Of a stretch of 64,000 nucleotides of DNA, positions 11,381 to 22,412 are shown piece after piece. The position numbers were made by a program, and so were the translations under genes. The notes under the pieces were generated by a model. The model made no database searches, was not told where the DNA came from, and saw only the letters and a program-made list of their open reading frames with translations. The DNA is from Limnoperna fortunei. Lineage: Eukaryota; Mollusca; Bivalvia; Mytilida; Modiolidae. The stretch is taken from positions 74,748,926 through 74,812,925 of the forward strand of contig OX104117.1 of the NCBI GenBank assembly GCA_944474755.1, written 5' to 3'. The stretch's first letter is position 1, and each line of letters begins with the position of its first letter.

Positions 11381-14300
11381 AATGAACGTCATTTAAAATA
11401 ATGATTATCGTTTTTATCCACAGTTTTAGTATTTAGCAGATTTTATTAATCTCCTCATAATTTTTTTGTATGTGGTCTCGTTGGACTCCGTTGCCAATAG
11501 TTGTCCATAAAAATTCATTACTGATTTCTATTGAAAATGTGAAACAAAATAGCCGAATAAAAGATGCGCAACATATTTAAAATCATATAAAGTACAGTCT
11601 TATGACCAACGTGTATAAAATGTGTTTAGTCCATTTAAAAAGCCTTACAGCAACGAGACTCTACAAAGATTTTGCTTTTGCAAATATCAAAATACTACGA
11701 CAGAAGCGCTTAACATTTATTGTCTTAGGTTTTCTTATTAGAAAATGGAAATACTATATTAACATTGTTCATCTCTCTGGAAGGAAGAATATACAGATGT
11801 GTACATTGCAATAATCAAAGTACAGAATTTACATCAGAAATAAAACACACCTTTAAAAAAATGAAACTAACTAATAAATACAGTTCCTTCTTGATAACAC
11901 ACATTATCTACCATGACAAAATTAAGGAGCAGATAATTTTTAACACATCGATATAAGAGTAGTTTATTACAATTGTGCAAAATATTGTTAAGACATGCTT
12001 AAACGTTTTGTACGGTGTTGGGGATATTTTCGGTTGCGGTTGCGCGTTTACCAATTTCTAATGTAATGAGAAATACAAGAAACTCTCCCAATAATATATA
12101 CAATAAATCGCTTACAAAAGCACACTGGACAAGTTAATGGACTAATTTAAAATATTTCTTTTTGGTCAACACGCTCATTACCATTTAAATACGAAATACA
12201 TCGGTCGATGGTCAGTTGATTTTATTTTGGCCAAAGAAAATTAAAGGTAGTTTTGGGATGATTTTAATATGACAATAAACCTCGGCTGATGGAGTTTACA
12301 TATGATGACCTAATTATTAATATTTTGGCGTTAGATAGTTGTGCATAAATGTGTCATACCCGTAAATTTGTGACGTTTTTGTATGACGATGGGTCTTAAA
12401 TGTCAAATATTCTTATCTCATACGCAATATATTGGTTCTTATTTTAAAATTAGAGTTTATATTTAAAATGTGCATACTCTAAAATATTTTAAACTAGAAG
12501 CATATTTAAAATAGTCTTGAATTTTAAAAGATATGCAAGAAACTCGAGTGTAGCCAAAATGTCACAGCGCGTCTATTTCAGCGTTGTCAACGTTTGGGCG
12601 TTAGACATAACGTCGATTTCTGAGTCACAGTTTTCTTTTTAAATTCTGCTTATGCATATATACAATTATATATAAATGATTTAGAAATTTCAATACAAAG
12701 GGCTCAGATCGAAAGTTTAGAACTAGACCGTCTTGAAACTGGTAGTTGGGGAGTTTATTTACGAGAGAGGAACTAGTCATTAAAGGAATTACTTCATTCG
12801 CAACAGAAAATTATTGAAGTCAATCGAATGAATTATTATTTTAAAATCACGTTTTTTAATTACTCATTAGTACATTTTCCACATTTTCAAAAGTTTAAAA
12901 CTGTTGAACCACTTGAAACACATTTTTAAAATAGCGTCGATCATATAGGTTTGAAATTTAAAATAATCATAGACATCAACATTAACGGTAAAAAATAACG
13001 TCATTTTAACGTTACCGAAATTATCACCAACATCGTACGTAATGTCTAATTACTTTCTTATAGCGGAGATTGTTTGTGAAAAAAAAGTAATTATCTTATT
13101 GATATCCCGTGTCCGATTATTTATTTCAGTGATTGCTCGATATAACTCTACCATATGTAAAATATAAATATTGATTCATATCGTGCTGATGGTATAGGAA
13201 ACTAATTATGTAAACATAATACCTTTATCTTTGCATTTGAAAGTCTGTTCCGTTAATAATAGAAAATTTATTAACATGGGATCTTTAAGACCTTATTATA
13301 TCATTTAAGTGTTCAGAAATAAAAGAAATAAAAATGTTTTATTTATTTAAACCATAAGATGTTCTCGTTCACAAGTAATATAAGAATGTTTCATTCATTG
13401 TAACGCTAAAGTTAAGTGTGTCTCTTTTTTGTTATCTTTTTCGCTTTTTCGATCACTGTGGTCTTTGTTTAAATCTCAGCAAGATAGAAACAAGTCGACA
13501 GCGTTCTTATTTATGACCACGGTTTGAAGTCATCACCACAGTCCGTATGATGCCAAATGTTCAATGATGGATCTTCACTTGTTTGACCATCTGTCAGACA
13601 CGTGGATTAAAAAGAGTTCAAAGCCTTGAGCATTTATCAAAGTTACACTTGGTATGCACATTGAAGGCTAGAAGTCATTTGGTTTTATACTTTCTTTGAC
13701 AGCTCAATACACCTCAGTCTTAGGGATGAGAAGGAATGTCGAGTTTGTTTAGCAGGCATAAAAGTAATCAATTAATTTGTATTTCTAAACCCATTCCTGA
13801 AAACGAATATTGCTGATAATAATTCTTGAAGCAACAATGTTGCGTATTACTTTGACTAATGGTCAAGAACAAACAGTGAAAACATGACAATAGACGTATG
13901 TAACTGGTTCTTCTTAAAAAAGCTATATCTAAGAACAGATGCTTCCATTAAATATTATTGCATTTGATCACGGTTTGGTCTTTATGAATCAAGTATCATA
14001 AACATATAGCATGACCCACATAAGGCCTAATTAAACCTGATGTCGATCTTAGGAGAAAAGTTAAAAAGCCTTCATCTTTAACCAGATTCAGGATGGTGTC
14101 AAAATATTTGATCGTACTAAAGTTGACATGTCTTGCTACATAAAGGTTTGAGGATAGAATAGTGAATACAATGACAAAAACATTCTTTTGTATTGTGATT
14201 GAGAAAAATTAGTTTCAGACATTCTAAAAAATCTAAATATACGCCTAAGAAGCCTTAAACACCATTCAAACAAACAAACAAACAGACAAAAATATATATT

Positions 14301-14519
14301 TTGTTGTGTAATAACTTGATACTTGCAGAAACCACTATTCTTAATTTTGCAGTAACAAATCTTTGGATGACATATAAAATGCATGAATTTGAAAGCGAAA
14401 ACATTGCGTTATAATTCAAAGAAGCTGTGGGTTATAATTGTTTTTGACTGGCCATTTATGTCGCATTAAAATAACGACAAAAATTGACAGTGTGTGGTAA
14501 AACATTGATAATCCACAGC
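11381..14519. other. Long gene-free stretch
   Basis: About 3 kb of AT-rich DNA. The only ORFs are short (70 codons or fewer), mutually overlapping and lysine/isoleucine-rich. I see no RNA gene, tandem array or transposon end. A minus-strand ORF near 14136-14384 contains a low-complexity CLFVCLF run from an AAAC microsatellite at about 14269-14284. Confidence 0.45.
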
Positions 14520-14890
14520 ATCCGTGAGTTTTTCGAAGAAGAGGGGTATACTGTTTTACACTTATCCGTTCGTTCTTTCGTCCGTCCGTTTGTCTGTTCG
14601 TCTGAAACAAAAATGTTCGGTCATCTACTTCCTGTTTGTCGAATACATAGATTTTTACACATGGTTGACATACATGCAAAATTTCCATCACAGTTTTCTA
14701 AGTTATTATAAGATGCATACGCCAGATATTTTGCATAGAGCTTTATCCTATAGTACCATATGGTGTGTAGCGATTTTATGCTCCTTGGTCATCTACTTCA
14801 TGTTTACCGAATACTTATGAAAGTTATTTGTCTGAAAGCGGGGGTATCACTTATGAGCATTAGCTCACAGTCCACACTTATTTTATTTCT
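14520..14890 (+). repeat. Dispersed repeat fragment with TCCG-rich segment
   Basis: Contains a pyrimidine-rich tract of tccgttcgt/gtccgtccg words (about 14564-14602). Two diverged copies of a ggtcatctacttc-tgttt-ccgaatac segment lie near 14621-14646 and 14788-14817, followed by aaagcgggggtatcacttat. This combination resembles non-coding dispersed repeats I associate with molluscan genomes. That association is from memory, not a search. Confidence 0.4.
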
Positions 14891-15576
14891 AATATAAAAA
14901 TAACGGCACATTTTGGATATTTAATGTACCTATTAGCCATATACTGGCTGTTCCGTTTAACACAGCTATATTGCAACGGATAATTATAACGCATTGAAGT
15001 ATGGCTTTTAAATTATTGTTTTATTTTGTGTTATTAATGATCAAAATATTAGAATATAAGATGTTTAAAGTGTAGAAGAGGAAAATACTTTTATTGCTTT
15101 TCAACATGTATTTATCGCTTTTTAATTGAGGATATGGGGGCTATATACAATGAACGCGAAAGCCATATTTGCTACCCTGTTAGTCAATCAGCCTGCTTAC
15201 TAGGTGCAGGCGACAAGCATTGTTCATTTTTTTAACCAAAAATACTACTAGTATTTATAATCAGTTTCAATGTAAAAATGTTTTACAGTATTTTTACTTT
15301 ATCGTTTATAATTATATTAGTTTTTTTTTAATGATTTAAAATCTTATCAGCTACATTTTGTTTATTGAAATGTCACGTTTCAAAACATTAAATGCGTCAT
15401 ACGCATCTGCTTTCCGGTGAGAGTAAAGGTTTTTAACATTCTTAAATTTTATTTTCACATTCCGCTTTAATGATGATGTTTAGTCTCTCAACAATGATAA
15501 ATGTGGTGATTATTTACATTCAATTTTTTCAAGCAAGCTTGAAACTTAGACCTACTTCTATAAATAGACTCAGGAA
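14891..15576. other. No recognised feature
   Basis: AT-rich sequence without a supported gene or repeat. Confidence 0.4.
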
Positions 15577-15898
15577 AACTAAAAACTAGACTCTACGACA
15601 ACGTGATGACTTCAACATTCCAATTATCAACTTCCCGTTCATCGACAGCAACATTCCAGCAGCTCCAGCATATGGTGTGTACATTTCACAATTTATACGT
15701 TATTCTTGATCCTGCGATCGGTATTCTAATTTTCTAGACCGATCACTGCTGTTGACTGCTAAACTACTGAAACAAGGGGTTGTTGTACCTAGGTTGATGT
15801 TATCTCTCCAGAAGTTCTATGGTCGTCACCATGACTTAATTGATCGTTATGGGAAATCAGTGTCTCACATACGATCTGACATTTTTGCTGAGTTTTAG
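15577..15898 (+). pseudogene. C-terminal fragment of a retroelement polyprotein
   Basis: After a one-base frameshift near 15600 the + strand reads about 99 codons with one internal stop (TGA at about 15691), ending at TAG 15896-15898. It contains NFPFID, NIPAAPAYGVYISQ, a LLTAKLLKQG segment and KFYGRHHDL. I recognise this module as the C-terminal tail of a reverse-transcriptase ORF that recurs in many copies in aquatic invertebrate genomes; I cannot name the element class. It is downstream of the polymerase part, which is absent here, so this is a 5'-truncated insertion or fragment. Confidence 0.6.
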
Positions 15899-16221
15899 AT
15901 AGTGTTTCCTATGCCTGGATTTGACTTTCTCATGAGTACCTCGACGGTTGTCTAATTAGGGCAGGCACCTGAGTGTACACATGGTTTTTATTGGGTTCGG
16001 GTTAATCTCTTTCTGTTTTTTGTGTTGCGTTTGTCTATATCAGGATTTGTAACTGTTCCTTGACTTTTGGCTCTCGTGTATTCTGAACTAAATATAATAA
16101 GTTAAAGTAAAAACATCATTAGCAGAAGAACATTACACTAAAGTCTGAGCATTGGAATATAGAGATAGATTGTCTTTCACTCAAGGCGTTTATCATACAA
16201 CATTGACTTTTTAAATCATGC
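15899..16221. other. Probable 3' flank of the preceding retroelement fragment
   Basis: T-rich non-coding sequence directly after the fragment's stop codon. It may be its 3' untranslated region, but no poly(A) or target duplication marks an end. Confidence 0.3.
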
Positions 16222-16475
16222 GTGGGTGACGTGTTTGGAGAGTGAAACGGCCCTTGCACAATAAAAACCGTTTTGTAGATTTACAAAAAGAGTAGGCTCA
16301 TTGTAACTGCTGAAAAAGGCTTACTCTTAACTTTTGCAGTGGCATTCTAAATTGTGTTCCCTATGTCGATTCCGCACCTGTTCCCGTTGATTAATTGTTT
16401 GTTTATTTGTTCGCGTCCTGAATATAGCTAAAATTCTGCTCGCTAGACGTAAAGCAAACGTCCAATCAATTTATT
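16222..16475 (+). mobile_element. 5'-truncated family-A retroposon
   Basis: Begins in the gggtgacgtgtttggagagt block and keeps the ttgtagatt...agagtaggctcattgtaac segment and gcagtggca. Its tail is cgtcctgaatatagctaaaa...gctagacgtaaagcaaacg, followed by a short TCAA run. Confidence 0.65.
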
Positions 16476-17289
16476 CTACCAACCATTCAATTCCATATAA
16501 GTATAACAATATGATTTTAATTTGGCGTGTGTTGTAGAATTGTTCATTTCAAACAGGTTTTTCAGGGATTTGTATTCGATGATTATGACTGCTAAAATTT
16601 AAAGATGCATAACCTTCTATGTTTCACTAGGTTTTCGTCTTTTAATCATACTGGCTTGTGTGTGCTTCTTAGTTGATTATGTTTGCAGCTTCTTGACAAT
16701 AAGGAGTATTGATTGACTAGATATGTTTGTTCTTATAAAAAGTCAATTCAAAAACAGTAATGTTGTATATTGTTCATACAAACGTTTAGACAGAGGCATT
16801 GGGTGTTATGAAACAAGGACTGAAAATCATTACATAATATATTATCAAACTATAACTGATGAATGATATGTGAACATTTGATGTCGTTGTAATAGTTATT
16901 AAACATTATATAATTATGCAGCATTAAGAAATCTTAGTCCTTAAATTTATGTTAGGAATAGCTGGTTTTGACCATGATAAACCACTCTATAAAAAGCAAG
17001 AAAAATAACCGAACAACAGGATAAGAAACTCATAGCGCAATTACAAATCCGGATTCAGACAAACATATACAGAGAACAAAAACCAAACCACATACGTAAA
17101 CCAAACCTAATAACAACAATTAATGTCTCTGATGAGACACCCGTCGAGTTACTTAGTCTCATGTCAAGGAAACATAGAAATCCAGCAAAAGTTTAGACTG
17201 TCTATGACGACAAAGTCCGAGTGTATTTGAGAGATGGATTTCTAAGAACGGATATTAAGACCATGATGACGACCGAAGAACTCATGAAA
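16476..17289. other. No recognised feature
   Basis: AT-rich, with no gene or repeat that I can support. Confidence 0.4.
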
Positions 17290-17612
17290 TTTGATTGATT
17301 GATATATTGCATAACGTCCATCGAGGAATATTTCATCTACATTCAGAACGAGAACAAGTTTGCAAACATTAAATCAATTGAGAAAGATGAAACATTTATG
17401 CCACTGAAAATATATGTATGGGTAAATCGACCACAACAAGCTTACTCCTATTGACATCTGCAAAAGGAGTCTTTATCGCGTAAGGATCGTAGCACTTTCA
17501 GATATGTTACTCACTTTGATACGCTGTCATGCTTTCCGTTTTATGACACTTTACGCTAGCGGGCATCTCATATCCTCAAATTGGAGACGCGTTGGGCACC
17601 TTGTGGCGCGAG
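17290..17612 (-). mobile_element. Family-A retroposon, reverse orientation
   Basis: On the minus strand the copy starts at a caacgcgtctccaatttgag block (about 17612-17580). It runs through ccttttgcagatg...agtaagcttgttgtgg and tcagtggca blocks to gaatgtagatgaaatattcc and a TCAATCAAT tail at the low-coordinate end. The tail on the minus-strand 3' side confirms orientation. Diverged relative to the 43.7-kb copy. Confidence 0.6.
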
Positions 17613-18500
17613 CACTGTAAACCGTCAAAGTAAACTTCCAGCTCTATAGTAATGGTTTAAGTATTACAGAGTAAATTTAATTAGGCTCATATCAGCAAAC
17701 TACGAGAATGCAATATATTTCAAGTGATGAGGCACTTCTATAGTCGTTGGATATGATTGATTAAATACTTCCAAACGTCGAGCGCGCAGTATTTCAGGTT
17801 TAATGAGAACTAGTGTGAATTGTGTGGTAGATTGAATCCGATAGTTTTAATAATACAAAAGCTGCATAGTATACAACGTTCTATAAACTTATTTGTGCAT
17901 TATTAGATGTAGTTTTTAGTTTTTCTCAATAATAAAATCAATAATAATTGGACAGAAAAACAGAAAAACACCAGAATTTCAGATACAAGCAATTTAATAT
18001 TTCGTTACTCGTTTTATTATTTTAAGTTTTATGTAGCTGACATGAATACACTATATATTACACGATTACAGAAAAATATAATACTTCGCTCATTTCTTAA
18101 AACAAAACTGTGTTCCAGTTTCTTAAGGCATGTTCAAACTACCATTTGCTCGTCAGATATAAGACTACTTAGTTTATATATGGCTGCTATCATCATTCTT
18201 AATTGAATTCACGCCGATGTAAAAGAAAGTATTGTTGTTAAGCAATAATATAAACTCATCCAAGGGATATATACCCACGCTGGAATGTCTAATTGAAGTA
18301 ATCGCTTTGGACATATTTTAACAGTTTATTAATGATGATGTATCCCTCTACCTGTTGTTGTAGAATACTGAAATCTTGTTAAGAATGAAAACAATTTGTA
18401 GAGTTTTCGTATTACAAATGTTTTTTTGACTACCAAATAAATTTATAATATATATATTCAACGATATTGATCAAAATAATTTAAATAATTTAAATATTCG
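17613..18500. other. No recognised feature; left flank of the Ngaro element
   Basis: AT-rich DNA with no supported coding region or repeat, up to the boundary of the tyrosine-recombinase retrotransposon. Confidence 0.4.
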
Positions 18501-18526
18501 TATCTATTCGCATATCCGAATAGATA
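18501..18526. promoter_or_regulatory. Perfect inverted repeat at the left Ngaro terminus, recombinase-site-like
   Basis: TATCTATTCG (18501-18510) and CGAATAGATA (18517-18526) are exact inverses around the 6-nt spacer CATATC. Two inverted arms around a 6-8 nt spacer is the general form of tyrosine-recombinase sites. At the internal A2 copy only the right arm is present; the left arm there is replaced by B1 sequence. A role in recombination is inference. Confidence 0.5.
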
Positions 18527-18689
18527 GATTTATCATGAAGCGATTTGAGTTGTTCCTCTTTATGTGAATTATCTCCCTTGGAAAGTATAAATAGGGAAAT
18601 TTTGAAATTTCCGGTCCTTTTCATTTTTGCTGTCAAGAGGTTCGAATCGCATCACACATTTTATTTGAAAAAATCTTAACCATCGAAAA
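18510..18689 (+). repeat. Ngaro split direct repeat A1
   Basis: About 180 bp nearly identical to A2 at 23873-24051, from GCATATCCGAATAGAT to ttaaccatcgaaaa. Differences are single bases (for example tcaagagg versus tcaaaagg) and one A-run length. It contains a TATA-like promoter motif. Confidence 0.95.
18586..18593 (+). promoter_or_regulatory. TATA box within A1
   Basis: TATAAATA sits in the left repeat, about 390 bp before the gag-like start codon, with a pyrimidine-rich tccttttcattttt about 25-35 nt downstream as a plausible initiator. The same motif is present in A2, where it would point into B2. Function is inferred from position. Confidence 0.45.
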
Positions 18690-18979
18690 ATTTTTTTTTT
18701 TAAATCTTGTTATTAAAAGTTAGCTTAAGGCAAAACAAAGCTTATTTTTTTAATAAATTGTTTATTGTAGCAGAAATATCGCACGATGGCTTTAGATTTG
18801 TGAGAAATTTTTCGCCAGATTAAGGCATGGTTGACGCGTATGCCATTCATACTTATTTAACAAGGCAATTGAAATAAATTCAACCAGTTAAACAAATCAA
18901 TAAAGCAATAAATATAAATAAACAACAGCATAATATTTCTTTTTATTGTTTTTTGTGAGATTTAAAAAAAAATTCAAAG

Positions 18980-20022
18980 ATGAAAAGAACGAGGAGCAAA
19001 CGAAAGACGTCAAGTCCTTACGCCAGTGGCAGTCCAAGCACAAGTGCAAAAAGAACCAGCGACAGATCAGATGCAAACCAAGATCCTAATCCGCAGCTGA
19101 CCCCTGGACAGTCCAGTTCTATGCAGGGGATGGGCCATCAGGTCCCTTCAAACCTGGCCAGCTCTGGACCCAATGATATGCAAGGTACATGTACTATGTC
19201 TGATACACAAGTACAATGCACAATGACTGCAAATGAAAATATTACAAACATAACTCGGATAACAAGTGCTCATGCAAAACTGGGCTTGCATGTATCTGAA
19301 ACACAAAAAAAGCAAAATTAAGAACGGCGAATACATGGACATAGCAAGTCTCTTGGACAGTAAATGTTTACAATCGAGCGAAAAATCACTCGTCCTTATA
19401 AATGGGTTATTTCCACAAAAGAGAAAAAACATGAAGCCATAAACACAATTTAAAAGTGGACTGATGCCTTCATTATCTATATGAGCATTTACTTGTCCAC
19501 CCACCCAGAAAAATGCCAAGAACTCTTGAAATATGTCAGTACTGTCCGTTTAGGCGCCTCACGGATTAAAGGTTTAGGGTGGAGGGAATATGATGAGCAA
19601 TTTAGGCTCAAAATGGCCATGGATCCATCTAAACCTTGGGACATCGTCGATCAAGAACTTTGGCTTATTTACATGTCAAACACTAACACAAACACATCGA
19701 CAAGCTATGTAAATAAAACTGCAGTCAATAAATGCTATACTTTTAATTACAAGGGTTGTGCGATAGGAATCCTTGTCTTTATCAGCACGTTTGTTTTAAC
19801 TGTTCTGAGAGACATCCATTTTATTTTTGCAATAATGGATCAAATCAAACGGCCCCACAAATTCCAGAAAATGTCAGTCTGAACCAGCCCTTTCGGTTTA
19901 GAGGCCAGGGTTTTGGCCAGAGATTTCCCAGACCTAATATTGCCAGAAATCAAAACACCTCCTCTGGTCAAAGATTTATGGGCCCTAGGGTATTCTCCCA
20001 TCAAAACAGACACACTTATTAG
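18980..20022 (+). pseudogene. Ngaro ORF1 (gag-like), frameshifted
   Basis: The first ATG-opened segment (18980-19321, 113 codons) is basic and Ser/Thr-rich at its start. The protein then continues in a second frame (about 19310-19440, with NGEYMDIASLL) and a third (about 19457-19755), which holds WTDAF..., a central region and a KPWDIVDQELW segment typical of DIRS-order ORF1. A further frame shift near 19755 leads to a cysteine/histidine cluster (about 19759-19830), CDRNPC...H-x-C-x2-C and a later C, which should bind zinc and nucleic acid. At least three frame breaks make it non-functional. Its 3' end overlaps the RT start at 19913 in another frame, as is common in this order. Confidence 0.8.
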
Positions 20023-21595
20023 TTTATTAAAGTCATATCCGCATCAAAACATCGCAGCTGAGCTTATTGAGGAGTTTTCGTTTGGCTTTAGGCTTCATTA
20101 TAATGGGCCTCGAATTTACAGAGAAAGTACTAATCTAGTGTCCGCGTTTGAACACAAAAATGAACGTAAAGCAAAATTACGTAAAGAAATAAATCTTGGT
20201 AGGATAATATGCCCCTTTGACGCCCCACCCATATCTAACCTTCAGGTATCTCCGATCGGTATTGTTCCCAAGTCGGACGGAGTATCCTTGCGGCTTATAA
20301 CACACCTTTCATTTCCCAATGAGTCCGGTATCAATAATTTTATAGATAAAAAATTTTGCTCAGTTCATTATACGTCTTTTGACAAAGTCATTGAAATGAT
20401 AGCTGATTTGGGCCCTCATGCTGAAATAGCAGTGGTGGACATAAAAAGTGCATACAGACTATTGCCCATATTTCCAGGAGATTTTGACCTTTTAGGCATT
20501 AAATTTGAAGACCAATATTATATTGATAAACGCCTTCCGATGGGCTGCTCTGTTTCATGTAACGTTTTCGAAAAATGTTCGACCTTTTTACATTGGTTAG
20601 TTGAGAAAAGAGCAGGATTAAGTACTTTAGACCATTACCTTGACGATTTTATCTTTGCGGGTAAAGCATTTTCAAATCAATGCAAACTACTTAGGGATAT
20701 CTTTTTAGAAATAACGACAGAATTAGGCGTTCCTATAGCAACAAAAAAATCAAAAGGGCCAGCAACGGTTCTGATATTTCTAGGGTATGTAATAGACACA
20801 GACGAGATGGTCGTGCGCATTCCTGAGGAAAAACTAGAAGCGTTACTTTCTGAACTTCAACAAATTTTAGGGCAAAGTAAAATTACATTGAGAAAGTTAC
20901 AATCTCTCGTGGGTTCGCTAAATTTCTTTTCTAGGGCGAATCGAAGTGCGAGGCCATTTAATCGTCGTTTTTATGACTTGACAGTTAAGGCGAAACAACC
21001 TCACCATTTAATCCGCTTAACAAAAGAAGTTAAGGAAGATATAGGGGTGTGGGTTTCCTTTTTACAGTCTTACAATGGAAAAACTTATTTGACAGAATCA
21101 GAATGGAGTAGTAATGATGTTCTAGAGCTGTTCACGGACATCTGCGGTTCGATCGGGTGTGGGGCTTATTTTTCTGGGGAATGGGTTCACATGTCATGGC
21201 CCGAATCTTGGTCTAATTCGGAGGTTACGAGAAAAATCACTTTTTTAGAATTTATTCCAATTGTGTTGGCCATTAGCATTTGGGGAAGGCGTCTTCAAAA
21301 TAAAAAGATCAAGTTTTTCGTCGACAACTTAGCTTTAGTTGAAATCCTAAACAAACAAACGTCGAAATCAAAACGTGTAATGACGTTAATGAGACCGTTT
21401 ATTTTGTACACAATGCAAAACAACATAGTTTTTCGTAGTTGTCATATTTTGGGTTCACTGAATGAAATAAGCCATTCTATTTCTCGGCAGGAATGGGGCC
21501 GTTTCAGAAGTCTAGCACCAAACGCAAAACAAACCCCAGAGACTATCCCACAGCAATTTCTAGATCTGATCTGGAACTTGAAGCTAACAGACTAA
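19913..21595 (+). CDS. Ngaro reverse transcriptase/RNase H
   Basis: This uninterrupted 560-residue frame copies the element's RNA into DNA. The RT palm begins around residue 100, with the first catalytic aspartate in VVDIKSAYRL (D176) and the catalytic box YLDDF at 242-246, the form used in DIRS-order elements. LPMGCS (208-213) precedes it. An RNase H domain covers about 405-525: D409 (LFTDI), E446 (FLEF) and D471 (FVDN) are present. The final catalytic position, normally Asp in an ADxLSR-like motif, reads HSISR with His521, so RNase H activity may be impaired. The true start may lie after the first ATG, because homology-like sequence begins near residue 14. The end overlaps the recombinase frame by about 100 bp. 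This is the best-preserved ORF of the element. Confidence 0.88.
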   Translation: MARDFPDLILPEIKTPPLVKDLWALGYSPIKTDTLISLLKSYPHQNIAAELIEEFSFGFRLHYNGPRIYRESTNLVSAFEHKNERKAKLRKEINLGRIICPFDAPPISNLQVSPIGIVPKSDGVSLRLITHLSFPNESGINNFIDKKFCSVHYTSFDKVIEMIADLGPHAEIAVVDIKSAYRLLPIFPGDFDLLGIKFEDQYYIDKRLPMGCSVSCNVFEKCSTFLHWLVEKRAGLSTLDHYLDDFIFAGKAFSNQCKLLRDIFLEITTELGVPIATKKSKGPATVLIFLGYVIDTDEMVVRIPEEKLEALLSELQQILGQSKITLRKLQSLVGSLNFFSRANRSARPFNRRFYDLTVKAKQPHHLIRLTKEVKEDIGVWVSFLQSYNGKTYLTESEWSSNDVLELFTDICGSIGCGAYFSGEWVHMSWPESWSNSEVTRKITFLEFIPIVLAISIWGRRLQNKKIKFFVDNLALVEILNKQTSKSKRVMTLMRPFILYTMQNNIVFRSCHILGSLNEISHSISRQEWGRFRSLAPNAKQTPETIPQQFLDLIWNLKLTD

Positions 21596-22412
21596 TAGAA
21601 GGTGCCTATGCTATTAATACATTAAAGGCGTATGAAACCGGCATAGCAGCATTCTGTCGTTTTATGGCTGAGCAAAACATTATTGAAGCATGGCCTCCTA
21701 GCATGGGCACAATCGTGCATTTTATTTCATATCTATCACTTAAAGGTTATTCCGAAAATACCGCAAAATTATATACGTTAGCTATTGGTCACAGATGTAA
21801 ATTACTAGACTTTCCAGACCTTACTCAAAACTTTATTGTGCAAAAAATGTTAGAGGGAATGAAAAGATTGAAACAAAGTGCTGATACAAGGCTTCCAATT
21901 ACGGAAAACATACTTACACATTTAGTTTTACGTTTGCCTGGTGTTTGCTCAAATGTTTACGAGACAAAACTGTTTAAAGCTGCATATACTTTAGCATTTT
22001 GAGGCCTTTGTAGAATTGGTGAAATCGCCGTCTCGAAAGCGAATAATATAGGTCACATTATTTCAAAAGACGATTGTATTATAGAAGAAAAACAGGAAAA
22101 AATTATAGTGTTTCTGCGCTTTTCTAAAACAGACCAAAAGGTGTAACAATTAAAGAATTTATAGCGATACGGCCAAATATAAACGGACCCCTTTTTTGTC
22201 ATTTTAATCGAAAATTTTTGTCACGTTTTCAATTCACTTCAGTGCTTTGTAAAGCTTTGAGGAGCTCAGGTATCGATCCTGAAAATTACAAAAGTCATTC
22301 TTTTCGCATTTGGGGAGCGACATCCTTGTCCATGGCAGGGAAATCCAGTGATGAAATCAAAAGTATTGGGCGGTGGAAATCGTCTGCCTTTAAGTCATAT
22401 ATTCGAATATGA
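21493..22412 (+). pseudogene. Ngaro tyrosine recombinase, stop plus frameshift
   Basis: The recombinase would integrate the circular DNA intermediate. The N-terminal SAM-like core-binding region spans 21493 to about 21900 (NTLKAYETG, FISYLS, Y-x2-AIGH). A TGA at 22000-22002 interrupts the frame just before the first catalytic residue, which is still readable as Arg in CRIGEI (22012-22014). A one-base frameshift near 22141 moves the C-terminus into the frame at 22218-22412. That frame keeps HSFR (second catalytic His/Arg pair), IGRWKS and the nucleophile Tyr in SYIRI. All catalytic residues therefore survive in a gene that cannot make the full protein. A Trp inserted after HSFRI (IWGAT) is unusual. 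The stop TGA at 22410-22412 overlaps the next ATG. Confidence 0.85.

Noticed and set aside
11602..11956. Two overlapping lysine-rich ORFs
   Set aside because: Short, in overlapping frames of AT-rich DNA, with no recognisable motif.
14416..14820. Overlapping ORFs on both strands at about 14.5 kb
   Set aside because: They cross a TCCG-rich dispersed repeat; the VRSFVRPFV-type runs come from simple sequence.
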